Shown: positions 51,701 through 60,676 of the stretch, piece by piece
How the letters are laid out: the number at the start of each line of letters is the position of its first letter
Numbering within the stretch: the first letter of the stretch is position 1
DNA from: Azolla caroliniana
Taxonomy: Eukaryota; Polypodiophyta
Assembly: GCA_043228905.1 (NCBI GenBank)
Contig: JBHGNT010000004.1
Span: 9,796,001 to 9,860,000, forward strand
Reading direction: 5' to 3'
Length of the DNA stretch: 64,000 bases
Translations under genes and position numbers: made by a program
The notes under the pieces: model-generated
Seen by the model: the letters and a program-made list of their open reading frames with translations, nothing else
Database searches by the model: none
Told to the model about the DNA's origin: nothing

Positions 51701-52791
51701 GGTACCGGAAGTTCGACTCCTTCATGACCGACGAAGGGTACCTCAAAACGCAGTCCGACCACTGCGTGTTTGTGAAGAAGTTCGAAGGAGGAGACTTTCT
51801 AATACTCCTCCTGTACGTGGACGACATGTTGATCGTCGGACGGGACCAGGTCAAGATACGGATGCTGAAGAAGGCTCTTCACCAAACCTTCTCAATGAAG
51901 GACCTGGGTCCGGCAAGGAAAATACTAGGGATGCACATCATCCGGGACCGGAAGAAGAAGCAGTTGTGGCTGTCACAGGAGAAGTACGTGACGAAGGTGC
52001 TTCACCGGTTCAACATGTCGGAAGCAAGACCGGTCGGGTCAACCCTCCCAGCAAACTGCAAGTTGTCCAGCAAGCAGAGCCCCAAGACAAAGGCTGAGAA
52101 GGAGGATATGATGAAAGTGCCGTATGCCTCAGCCGTCGGGAGCTTGATGTACGCCATGGTGTGTACGAGACCGGACATAGGATATGCAGTCGGAGTGGTA
52201 AGCCGGTACATGAGCAATCCTGGCAAAGAGCATTGGAACGCGGTCAAGTGGACACTCCGATACCTGAAGGGCACGGCAAACGTGTGCCTTCGATTCGGCT
52301 CCGGTAAGCCCCAACTCGACGGCTTCACCGATTCGGATATGTCGGCTGATGCAGATACCAGCCGGTCCACATCAGGGTATGTGATGACCTATGCAGGGGG
52401 AGCCGTTTCGTGGCAGTCGAGGCTGCAGAAGACGGTTGCGTTGTCAACCACGGAGGCGGAGTACATGGCAGCTGTTGAAGCCGGCAAGGAAATAATATGG
52501 ATGAAGGACTTCATTAGAGAGCTCGGTATCCAACAGGAGGAGTACCGACTCTACTGCGACAGTCAGAGTGCCATCCACCTTGCGAAGAACGCGGCCTACC
52601 ATTCCCGGACGAAACACATCCAGCGGAGATACCACTGGATCCGGGAGAGGATAGAAGACGAGGAGTTCGTGCTGACGAAGATCCACACTGACGAGAACGG
52701 GTCGGATATGCTGACCAAGGTGCTCACACCCGACAAGCTGGAAGCATGCCGGAAGAGGATCGGATTGGAGAGACATCCCATGCCGAAGTGA
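48715..52791 (+). CDS. K gag-pol polyprotein, 1,358 aa, intact
   Basis: Single ORF from ATG 48,715, soon after the primer site. Gag capsid (UBN2 type) 1-210; CCHC knuckle CFHCGKPGHFRKNC 233-246; retropepsin TWVVDSGASFHLT with Asp 320; pre-integrase zinc site His 448/455, Cys 478/481 (CTDCLAGKQ); integrase core Asp 509 (VHTDVC), Asp 571 (RADNGGEY), Glu 606 (GLAERMN); acidic linker about 765-850; RT with TAFLHGDLDEEIYMQ and LLYVDDMLIV (Tyr 1034); RNase H Asp 1206 (FTDSDMSAD), Glu 1247 (STTEAEY), Asp 1282 (YCDSQSA). Gag and pol are in one frame, as is normal for plant copia. It is expected to form cytoplasmic virus-like particles and integrate in the nucleus. Confidence 0.96.
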   Translation: MEGGGSGQPGMMVLNAQNYADWKIKMEDLLIVRDLYEPIDRSEIPKGVLESEWKLLNRKAVATIRQYVDVSVLQHVANDTNAYEMWKKLSGLYERKNALNRTSLMRKIVNLKYRDGESMVEHVSTFMGFVNQLAAIKFPLEDAMQAIILMCTLPDSWENLVVTLSTSCTEDNLSLQMVKTSILNEEARRRDKEPASDSKALLTESERGRHWNRSPQRREKSGTRSQSRGRPICFHCGKPGHFRKNCRHYRKDNGADDTDSKKSPERNGAYRGATDRRGPDRRGQDRKGTTALAASEEEIMLITEERELNLAGVEMTWVVDSGASFHLTPEKKYFSSYTAGEHGFVRMGNEGTCRIAGIGDVWLMTSTGCKMLLKDVRHVPEVRLNLISAGRLDDEGYTGSIRNGVMKFSKGSLIVARARKVNTLYLMNARLCPEELNVAADTAGELWHKRLCHMSEKGMKRLAEDNLIPVKHVHLEKCTDCLAGKQNRTSFHSRPPTRRSAPLELVHTDVCQVETKSHGGAQYFVTFIDDHSRKLWTAPLKTKDQVLSVFRELHARVERESGKKLKAIRADNGGEYRGQFQEYCRSKGIRLEFTVPKTPELNGLAERMNRTIMERVRSMLAHAKLPKGFWAEAMSTATYVINRSPSVPLDGDTPQKVWTGKEVSYRHLKVFGCLTYVHVAKDRRGKLDPKTRPCIFLGYGDDEFGYRVWDPVDKKIFRSRDIIFMEDKTLADWESEKKMKSSKSTGEDKLYEEQSRLARDRLTLEDPAEDGEETEPAEEDENDTGTGPDPEMDSDEEEESEEPVTEAPERRYPLRERRAPRRFPEPEHVLLTDEGEPESFEEAKHDTQSRRWLSAMQEEMDSLHENHTYELVELPKGKRALRNKWVFKLKPGDAGNPQRYKARIVVKGFQQKKGVDFDEIFAPVVKMTSIRTVLSIAASMDLEVEQMDVKTAFLHGDLDEEIYMQQPEGFEKKGKEHLVCRLKKSLYGLKQAPRQWYRKFDSFMTDEGYLKTQSDHCVFVKKFEGGDFLILLLYVDDMLIVGRDQVKIRMLKKALHQTFSMKDLGPARKILGMHIIRDRKKKQLWLSQEKYVTKVLHRFNMSEARPVGSTLPANCKLSSKQSPKTKAEKEDMMKVPYASAVGSLMYAMVCTRPDIGYAVGVVSRYMSNPGKEHWNAVKWTLRYLKGTANVCLRFGSGKPQLDGFTDSDMSADADTSRSTSGYVMTYAGGAVSWQSRLQKTVALSTTEAEYMAAVEAGKEIIWMKDFIRELGIQQEEYRLYCDSQSAIHLAKNAAYHSRTKHIQRRYHWIRERIEDEEFVLTKIHTDENGSDMLTKVLTPDKLEACRKRIGLERHPMPK

Positions 52792-52801
52792 AGGGGGAGT
52801 T
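52791..52801 (+). promoter_or_regulatory. K polypurine tract
   Basis: AAGGGGGAGTT directly before the 3' LTR; it overlaps the end of the stop codon region. Confidence 0.92.
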
Positions 52802-53388
52802 TGTTGGGATTACGGTCCCTCCGGATGGGATGTCCGGAGATGAATGACGGCAAGCCCGGTTGCGGTTACGGAACCGGATGAAGAGTACCCGGCATGAAGC
52901 CGGATGAAGAGTACCCGGATACGGATCCGGATGATGAAGACCCCGGCTACGGAGCCGGATGACGAATGTACCCGGAGAGAGAGATCCGGATGCAGGGCTA
53001 TATTTGTAAATATCCCGAAAGTCATATATGTATAAATGTGACTTAGGGCAAACAGTTTTATGAGGTTGTTGCTTAATTTTCATGCGAAGTGAGAGCAGCC
53101 GAGAGAGAGAGAGAGAGAGAGACGAAGAGGTCGTTGCCTCTGTGTATTGCCGCCGCCTGTGGCGAAGACAGTGAGCTCAAGGTTGTTGCCTTGTAGCTTC
53201 ACCAGTGTACATCCCTGTTCATAGTGATAGTTGGAGTTTGAGGCTCCCGTGGTTTTTCCCATTTAGGGTTTTCCACGTAAAACATCCAGTGTACCTTTCT
53301 CTCTATTGTCTTTCGTGCATTGTTGTATTTCCCGTTTTCTGTGAATCGATCCTGTTCCTCGGTTGTGGCCGAGCACGGAATTTCAATA
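52802..53388 (+). repeat. K 3' LTR
   Basis: Identical to 48,097-48,683 over 587 bases (constant offset 4,705). TCTTT follows. Confidence 0.96.
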
Positions 53389-53393
53389 TCTTT

Positions 53394-54100
53394 TGTTGGA
53401 AGCCCTTCACTATGATTCGGGCCTTATACCTTGGTGGATTTCCGGCATCTCCCGGTTTCAGCTTGTACACCCACTTGTTCCGGAGTGCTCTCTTCCCTTT
53501 TAGCAAATCCATCAGTTCATATGTGTGGTTCTCATGCAAGGAAACCATCTCATCCTGCATGGCACTCAACCACTTGCCACTCTGGGTGTCTCTCTTTGCT
53601 TCTTCGAATCTTTCCGGCTCCCCCTCATCGGTTAGCAACACATGCTCTGCATGAGGAAATCTCCGGGGGGCTCTTCTCTCTCGGAGAGGATATCTCCGTC
53701 CTTGGTTTCTAACTATCAATTCCTTCGTTTGTTCCTTATCCGAATCCGATTTAGGATCTTGTCTTGTTACGGTGTGTCCTTCTTCTTCTTCTTCTTCTTC
53801 TTCTTCTTCGGTCAGTTCAGTTTCTTGTCCGTATCTAGACGGTTTGTCGAGTGTCATCCGGTTACCTCTCCGGTTCGAACCGTTTCGGTTCAAACTCTTC
53901 TTCGAATCGGTAGTGCTGGTTTCTTTCTCTTTCCGGAAATGCTGGAAGTTCTTCTGGAAGTGCCCTGGCTTCCCACAATAGAAGCAAGTAGACCTCCCGC
54001 TTGACTTCGACCTCGTCCCTGATTTGTCTCGATTTTGGGGACTCCGATACCGGCCTCTTCCCCAGTTGTGGTCATCTTCCGCAACCAAGGCCTTCGGATT
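53394..54100 (-). pseudogene. J zinc knuckle, linker and RT start
   Basis: 54,088-53,394 is open: knuckle CFYCGKPGHFQKNF (last Cys to Phe), then after RNGSNRRGNRMTLDKPSRYG a jump into the acidic linker, which includes an 11-Glu run from a GAA microsatellite (plus TTC, 53,779-53,810). YPLRERRAPRRFPHAEHVLL, LHENHTYELMDLLKGKRALR and YKARIIVKGFQQK follow. Protease and integrase (about 1.5 kb compared with K) are missing. K interrupts the RT after this point. Confidence 0.88.
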
Positions 54101-54139
54101 GGTTCCGGACTCCCGGTCCTTCCAACGAGCTTCTTCATC

Positions 54140-54690
54140 TTACAAGCTTGACTTGACTCTTGCGAGGGACAACTGTTTTCCTTCCGCCCCGGCGTTGCCC
54201 AACGTGACAACTAACGTCTCCCAGCTATCCGGGAGGGAACCGAGCAAGAGCAATGCGAGTACCTCATCGGCGAGAGGTACTTCCAGCGAGGTTGCTTTGT
54301 GTATTAGCCCCTGGAAGGCATTCATGTGCTCCGCCATACTAGAGTCGTCCTGGTACCGGAGCCTCACTAGCTTCCAGAATACCGAAACCCGATTAACGGC
54401 ATTCTTGTTCTGGAACATGATGTCGATCTTCTCCCAGAGTTCATGAGCCTTAGTCTCTTCATTGAAGTTGTTGTGCAGGCTCATGACAATGAAGCACTGG
54501 ATGTATGCCGTCATCTTCATGTGCATCACCTCCCACACTTTGGCGTCGATCTTATCCAGTCTCTTATCCCCGAAGTGAACCGGCAACCAAAGATCTTTAA
54601 CCACCAGCATATCCCTCATCTTCAACTTCCACACTGAGTAGTTGGAGGGGTGAGCTTGAACATGCTGCTGAACGATTCTTACATTTCCTG
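54140..54690 (-). pseudogene. J gag capsid
   Basis: MRDMLVVKDLWLPVHFGDKR, AYIQCFIVMSLHNNFNEET, LVRLRYQDDSSMAEHMNAFQ, LLLGSLPDSWETLVVTLGNA. Near-copy of C gag. The start region reads ATG-TAA and a one-base shift follows (54,640-54,690), and a stop occurs after VKSSL near 54,140. The primer site is at 54,698-54,710 (plus GCTCTGATACCAG). Confidence 0.88.
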
Positions 54691-54713
54691 TGTTGTTTGC
54701 TCTGATACCAGAT

Positions 54714-55236
54714 TGAGGGAAATAGCGTGGAATTTTTCTTGGCCACAACCGAGTCTTGAATCACTTGTCGATGAGAATGAAACACAAAAATGGGAAGTAG
54801 GGAGATTGATACGCATACGCACACAAACAACGATAGAGGATACACAAGTTGTTTACGTGGAAAAACCCTAATAGGGAAAAAACCACGGGAGCCCATAGAC
54901 TCCAAATTATCACTATTTGAGAAAGGTACAATCAGAGACTCGGAGGCAACGACCTCGAGCTCTGTTTCTTCATCGAGTGGCGGTTACAACAGAGTATCGC
55001 TCTGTATCTCTCTCTATATGTATACAACAATTATGCACATACAAGAATATGACAACAACCTTACAAAGTGATTGCCCTAAGTCATATTTATACTTATATG
55101 AACTTAGGGCTATTTAAAAATATAGCCTCAATAGGCTTACTCAAAATATATTTACAAATATGTCTTCTCTTCCGGTTCTCACCAGGTCCATCCAATCCAT
55201 AACCGGATACCATCCGGAGGGACCGATTTCCCAACA
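54714..55236 (-). repeat. J 5' LTR
   Basis: TGAGGGAAATAGCGTGG...GATTTCCCAACA, 523 bases. It shares the CTAAGTCATATTTATACT module with C, K and the solo LTR in G. TGGTA follows. Confidence 0.9.
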
Positions 55237-55241
55237 TGGTA

Positions 55242-56458
55242 CACATCATTAGTGTGCACCACATAAATCGATTTCCCATTACCAAGTGACCAATCTTTCT
55301 ATGGTTCCTCGACTACCAACTTTGGAATTGGGAAACTAATATAGGCAATGCCAATATTGATTGCCAAATATACTCATATCAATGTGGTATATGAAACTTA
55401 TTTTTGATTGTCTGAAAGACTATCATTTTCCTACGTGACTCTAGAATACCATCTTCTACAATTACCAAACCTAGCCTTGCCATTCGATTAAGCTATGAAT
55501 TTAGACTTTCTTTTCCCTCCCAGTGTAATATCCTTGAAGCTACCAACACCTCGAATGCCAATGAATTTATATCTTTTCTGCACTCAGGAGGCCTCCAATT
55601 AATCAATTTCAAACACCGCTGCCAAGAAAACACCAATTGTTGAACCATACTAGATTCTGAACACTTAAATTGCTGGGTACTATTAACAACATGCCACCAC
55701 GAAGCTGTAATTCTCGTTTTCCCATGGTAAATACCAACCTTTTCCACAAAATAAGTAATTATTTCTGCCCAAGGTTGGGTACCTAAGCACATACCTTTCA
55801 AAAGATTGAATCTTTGAGCCACCATATGATCTTCTAAATTGAGTAAAGCAGCACCCCCTAACTGTTTTCGAGTACAAATATTGTTCCATGATACCCAACT
55901 CCTACCAAGGTTTGTGTCTTTCTTCCATAGTGTATATTTAAGTGAACGAGCTAAATGATCAAAAGACATAGGAGATGCAACTTTTGGTATAAGTTTAACC
56001 AAACCAACTTTCCATGAATCGGGCATTTTACCAAAACTCCACATTTCTTGGAATATCAGTGTTATAGGGGCTTTGAGTTCTTATAAAAAGGCTTTAAAAA
56101 ACTCGTTTGTAATGCCATCCCAACCCGGGCTTTTATCAATTGCAAGATGTGATAATACATATTCCACCTCCTCCTCTTTTATATCCTCCTCCAATGCGAT
56201 CATGTCATGTTGTCCATCACTCACCTTGACTGAGTTAAATAGCATCCATTGCGTTTGTGTTATGTCATCATTCATAATACAGTCTTGCCCAAAAAGATTT
56301 GTGCAGTATTTAACACAATTATCAATAATCCCTTGTGGGTTTGTATTCAAAGTTCCATCAATCTCTACACTTACCACATTCATTCTAGCATGAGATGCCT
56401 GCAACCCATGGTAAAACTTATGTGAATTATAGTTGTGATCATGTACTTCATTTTTCAA
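55242..56458 (-). pseudogene. LINE reverse transcriptase, broken
   Basis: 56,458-56,081: linker and RT start with YVLSHLAIDKSPGWDGITNE (motif DKSPGxDGI). 56,044-55,493: WKVGLVKLIPKVASPMSFDH, then a deletion (no active box) into WNNICTRKQLGGAALLNLED and WHVVNSTQQFKCSESSMVQQ, the region between thumb and zf-RVT. The frame continues toward the J junction (GNGKSIYVVHTNDVY). Confidence 0.8.
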
Positions 56459-56463
56459 GCATG

Positions 56464-57130
56464 CTATGGGACTTGTCTTATAAACTCTCCCACCAATTGT
56501 CCTGTAGCATGCTTAGATTTATCATGTCCAAGAAAAGATGAATTAAATCTCAATGGTTGTCTCCCCAATAAAGATCTAAAACCATCCACAGTTTTATGTG
56601 TGCATTCCAAAACAACTAGGAAATGATCTGATGATCCAATCCCCCTAACCACTTGCATAGTCAAAAACTCTAGCAAGAATGTATCATCATGCATAATATA
56701 AATGTGATCCAGTCTACTCCAAGTTTATCTATATTGTGCTAATTGAAAGGTATAACCAACACCATTTCCATTGATCCAAGTCCATGCATCATACCTTACG
56801 ACATCCATCATAAGCAAATCCCATACCTCTCTCATTCAAGAGCATCCATCAAGCCATGCATCGAAGTAGATTGGCGCATCTCAAAACACATATTAAAATC
56901 CCCTAACAAAAAACCGGATCTCCGATGAAGCAAAACTTGATTTAAGCATCTCCAAAGTTCCGTACAATGTCTTGCAACATTCGATCCATAAATACCAACC
57001 ACCCAAATTTGTTACCCTTCATAATTAACTTCAATCACCAAAAACCGACCATGTACATCACTTTGAGTGACTACGGGTTTCAAGCTACCGTACGACTCTG
57101 CTACCGGCCAAGCCCAGTTGTATTCTGTTT
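56464..57130 (-). pseudogene. LINE endonuclease domain
   Basis: AP-endonuclease-like blocks on the minus strand: PVVTQSDVHGRFLVIEVNYE, WVVGIYGSN, GFLLGDFNMCFEMRQS (GDFN motif, about 56,880-56,910) and VVRGIGSSDHFLVVLECTHK (SDH motif, about 56,640). Several stops. The N-terminal end fades at about 57,130 where F2 sequence begins. Confidence 0.75.
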
Positions 57131-57388
57131 ACCTTAATCAATTCTTTCCATAGTTCGGGTCGATCTCTTCTTGTTTCAAGTTTCATCTCTATTTCTTCCC
57201 TTTGTATCTATTTCCTCGCTCTACCTGTGAGCTGCATGACACGGTTCCGTTCGCAAACATACACACTCGATGTCCCGCTTCCGGTAACCATCTAGGCACA
57301 CCGTCACGGTTGCTCTTCCTAGTCCCTATGACTCCTTGGTCTGGGACTCCCGTGGTCCTACCCGTTTCAACACTTACTGGTTACATCA

Positions 57389-57405
57389 TTGGTGAACCCG
57401 ACGTG
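57389..57405 (+). promoter_or_regulatory. F2 primer-binding site
   Basis: TTGGTGAACCCGACGTG right after an LTR-like end ACATCA (57,388). It is unlike the Met-tRNA site of the copia elements, and the tRNA was not identified by me. Confidence 0.55.
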
Positions 57406-57528
57406 AAAGGGGTAGCAGAGGAGTCTGGAAATGAGAGGAAGTGAACTTGCCGAAGCAATGGTGGTGGCTGTAACCGCCTAATTAACGCTCACTAGGGCAC
57501 AAGCACCCTTGATAGGGCCATAGAAACG

Positions 57529-58460
57529 ATGCTCGACAAGATAGGTCAGTTTAATGGGAAAGACGTAACAAGCTACCTGGAGACCTACAGGGCCGAGATG
57601 TTGATGAGGAATATTCCAAAGGACAGACAGTTGTCCGGATTCCCTCGGGTCGTAACACCGAGCACCCATGCAGAGGTGCTCGAAGTGCAAGCGGACTGCC
57701 ATAATTGGGCAGACTTCGAGGCGCGGTTGCTCGAGAAGTACGGCTTCGATGATTCTCTACAATTGTCGAAGAAGGACTTTATGGATTGGGTCGAGAGCCC
57801 CCACAAGGGACGGAATACATCAACTTTGCTTCAGGAGTTCGAAAAGCGGCTCGCGTGACTCTCGATGCTAGAACGGACCATGCTCCAGACGAGCAAGGTC
57901 CTACTGTATGTGAAGTCGATCGACGTGCTTGACCGCGAAAAGGTTGGTTTCCTCTTGGAGACGGATGAAGGGCTCATGGTCTACTAGGCCATGGTTAAAA
58001 GATTTTGTAGCCGTTTCGATAAACCGTAGGATTGGAACGACGCGAGGTCGTCGACAACCGGTGCGGGTGCTGGGAGGAAGCCAGAGGAATCGATTTTGAC
58101 GAGAGCGGACAAAATGAGACAGTGACTCGAATCAGGCATGGCGCCAACCAATGTGGTCGCAAGACCGTCCGGGGGAGCGGATCTAGAGGAGCTAATGAAG
58201 ATGGTGCGTGATCTCCAGATCGCTCAGGCTTGAAGGGACGGCGGAGGCCAATCACGCGACCGACGGCCGCTAACTGACTAACGGTGTAAATGGTGTGATG
58301 TCGTTGGCCATGCCTGAAGGGAGTGGGCCGACTTCGGAAAAGCGCTTAGAAGTAACGTGGTGTACCTTTGGAATGGTCGAGTGCATGCGAGTGACACATG
58401 AAGGCCGCACGAATTAAGCACCAGATGAGGCGGCATGAAGAGGATAATGGAGGAGGCAGC
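57529..58460 (+). pseudogene. F2 gag
   Basis: 57,529-57,858: MLDKIGQFNGKDVTSYLETY, WADFEARLLEKYGFDDSLQL, KKDFMDWVESPHKGRNTSTL, a gypsy capsid. After stops: EVLLETDEGLMVY, KMVRDLQIAQA and a zinc knuckle remnant CKWCDVVGHA near 58,285-58,315 (CX2CX4H; the last Cys is lost). Confidence 0.75.
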
Positions 58461-59137
58461 AACACATCATGTCGAGGCCATTCACTACTCGATCCTGGCT
58501 GGCATCTGTGTGAGTGGAGAGAAAGCTACTGGCTCCGGGGCCGAATCAGGATTTTGGCCACTACTACTAGAGGGCTTCCACGGAAAGAAATTGAAGAAGG
58601 AGGAAGTCAACCGCGCGGAGAGGCGGGTTCGTGAAGTTACCGGATGGAGCGATCCGGTTGAGGACAAGACCGGCTTCGTAGAAGCCGCGTGCCAGAACTG
58701 CATGGTTCTGGTCAAGGACAAGCGGGCCGGAAAGGCCGGAGGGGTAGGCCCTTCGAGGAGTTACGACACCCGGAGCGGACCCAACTGACGTGATTCACAA
58801 GAGAAAGAAAAGGGGAAGTTCTCGAGCTTCTAGTTAAGCTCAGAGATAGAGCAAACTGTGGACCTACGGAAGGTCCTCGAGGAGCGAATCCTCGATAGTC
58901 GCGTGTAACTCACGGTGCGGGAAGTGCTAGGAATAACAAAGAAAGAGTTTCACAATGGCATCATGGACCTGGTAAAGAGGAAGCGACTCTCAACAGAGCT
59001 AGAGCCAAAGAAGCCGGTTGAAGTAAAGGTGTCCTACATCAAAGAGGTTGTGATGGAAGAGAAGTTCCCGGACAGCCACTATATGAACCCACACTAGGCC
59101 AGAGCGACAACGGAAACCCCCTATCCGAATCCGGAAC

Positions 59138-59458
59138 GTGAAAGAGCTGGTGGTGCCGCTAATCGACCACAGATCAAAGATTAACTTAATTTCCATGGAC
59201 TTCTACGAGAAGGGTAAATGGTCGATCAACACGAAGCATGGGTGGAAGATATGCGCGGCGACCCACGCTACGGAGGAGGTTCATGGAGCGTGCCCAAACG
59301 TCCGGGTGAAGGTCAGGGATGTGGAGATCGATCAACACTTCTTCGTACAGGAGACATCCTCCCATCCAGTGATTCTTGGTGAACCATACATTATGGCGGC
59401 TCGTGTGGAGACCAAAGTGTTGGACAGCAGATCGGCATACGCAAGGGTAAAGAGCTAG
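59138..59458 (+). pseudogene. F2 aspartic protease, Asp-His type
   Basis: VVPLIDHRSKINLISMDFYE, HGACPNVRVKVRDVEIDQHF, HPVILGEPYIMAARVETKVL. Open for 106 codons. The catalytic triplet reads D-H-R where retropepsins have D-S/T-G and F1 has D-H-G. The region 58,435-59,097 before it carries broken gag-protease linker (LRKVLEERILDSRV, shared with F). Confidence 0.8.
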
Positions 59459-59779
59459 GATGGTAAGCACTACTTCCAATTCCTGGCGGTGAGGTCAAAT
59501 CATGAACAAAACCATGATTCTCTTGATGGCGAGGGCCGAGGGGATTTTTAGAGAGGACTATCAAGGCATGGGGCCGCGATAATCTAGACAACCGGAAGAA
59601 TTCCCACACCTGTACCATAGGTAGGAAGTTTTGGCCCTCCGCTAGTGGAGGTTGTACCATAACCGACATTGATGGCCGAGAGAAGAAGCGGGTAGAAGGA
59701 CCCTTGAAGGCTTGTGGCACCTTAGGCTCTGATGACGAGATTAGTGGCACCATGGAGGCGGTTTCATTCGATGACACTC

Positions 59780-60676
59780 TCGGAGAGATCGAGAGGATGG
59801 CCAAAGAGGACCTATGCGAAATGTACGAAGTCATTGCGGACTTTGGAAGGATGGTCGGGTCAGATCAAATAGCCCAGTGAGCATGAAGTACAAGACTGTG
59901 GACTGGAAGGTGAGGCCAATCGTGGCTCCCTTGGATATAACCAATTCCAGCTAGCCATAGAGAGTGGGGACATCATGACGATGCGAACTCCTCTCAGCTT
60001 GGTTCAGATGTGTACCTTGCCGCAAGGAGGGACCAACTCGGTGGCACACATGGTGAATGCAATGATCAAGGTCTTGTAGGACTACATCTCGGACATCACC
60101 ATGCCTTTCTTGGATGACATCCCGATCAAGGGATGTCCGGAGGAAGTGAAAGATGAATTGATCGGGCCGAACAGATGCCAGAGTTTTGTCGCGGCCCACA
60201 TCTCCGACTACAAGAAGATATTGCAGAGGCGTGAGAGCGCTCAACTTACCTTCTCTGGGAAGAAGTCAGCTTTCGGACAATCCGAGATCCTCGTAGTGGG
60301 GCACCTGTGCGAACCATACTGCCGGAAACCATCTCCGGCGAAAGTAGAGGCCATCTCCGCGATGAAGGAGGAATGGGGGTCGGTCTCGGAAGTCCGGAGA
60401 TTCTTGGGAGCGTGCACCATCTACCACATTTGGATCCCACACTACCCACACCTTGCCGAACCGCTCTACCGGTTGCTAAAGAAAGGTCAGAAGTTCAAAT
60501 GGGGCACAGAGCACATAGGGGTTGTCCGGAAACTAAAGGACAAGTTGACAGTAGCACCAGCTCTCCGAAAATCGATATACAAGGTGGAAACTCCGGCTTA
60601 CGTAACGATGGATACGATTCCAACCAGAATCGGGTGGGTGGTTAATCAGGAAGACAAGGACGGGATATATTCATGA
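59780..60676 (+). pseudogene. F2 reverse transcriptase C-terminal half and RNase H start
   Basis: The linker (YEVIADFGRMVG, MKYKTVDWKVRPIVAPL) runs straight into YNQFQLAIESGDIMTM, so the N-terminal RT half is deleted at about 59,930. VQMCTLPQGGTNSVAHMVNA, a stop, then MPFLDDIPIKGC (60,101), FGQSEILVVGHLCEPYCRKP, VRRFLGACTIYHIWIPHYPH and RNase H start YVTMDTIPTRIGWVVNQEDK. The frame ends at the join with G. Confidence 0.85.

Larger units (their letters stand above)
48097..53388 (+). mobile_element. Copia K, intact autonomous Ty1-copia element
   Basis: 5,292 bases: 587-base LTRs (48,097-48,683 and 52,802-53,388) identical by direct comparison, primer site, one uninterrupted gag-pol ORF, polypurine tract and perfect target duplication TCTTT. 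It is inserted in J RT. Every domain needed for retrotransposition is present with its key residues. It is the youngest insertion in the window and could be active. Confidence 0.96.
26399..55236 (-). mobile_element. Copia J, minus strand, host of A2 and K
   Basis: Ty1-copia element with outer LTRs 26,399-26,917 (right end clipped) and 54,714-55,236. Target duplication TGGTG (26,394-26,398) / TGGTA (55,237-55,241), one base different. Without its insertions J is about 3.6 kb. It lacks protease and integrase: after the zinc knuckle the frame jumps to the acidic linker before RT. It is in the same family as C (gag nearly the same). A2 and K both lie in its RT. Confidence 0.88.
25727..57130 (-). 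mobile_element. LINE (L1-like), split by the 28.8-kb copia nest
   Basis: Minus-strand non-LTR retrotransposon. Right segment 55,242-57,130: endonuclease and RT. Left segment 25,727-26,398: zf-RVT and 3' end, with a short poly-A (T run 25,727-25,732). The two halves read through in one frame over the J insertion site (VHTNDVY / HKLVEDRAW). The central RT, including the FADD-type box, is deleted near 55,960. The 5' end abuts F2 and is uncertain. Confidence 0.82.
57131..60664 (+). mobile_element. Gypsy F2, plus strand, truncated both sides
   Basis: Has the end of a 5' LTR/leader (57,131-57,388), primer site, gag, protease, a deleted RT and RNase H start. At about 60,664 it runs into gypsy G. 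It is in the F group by FLDDIPIKGC, protease DH motif and shared gag knuckle. Confidence 0.8.
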
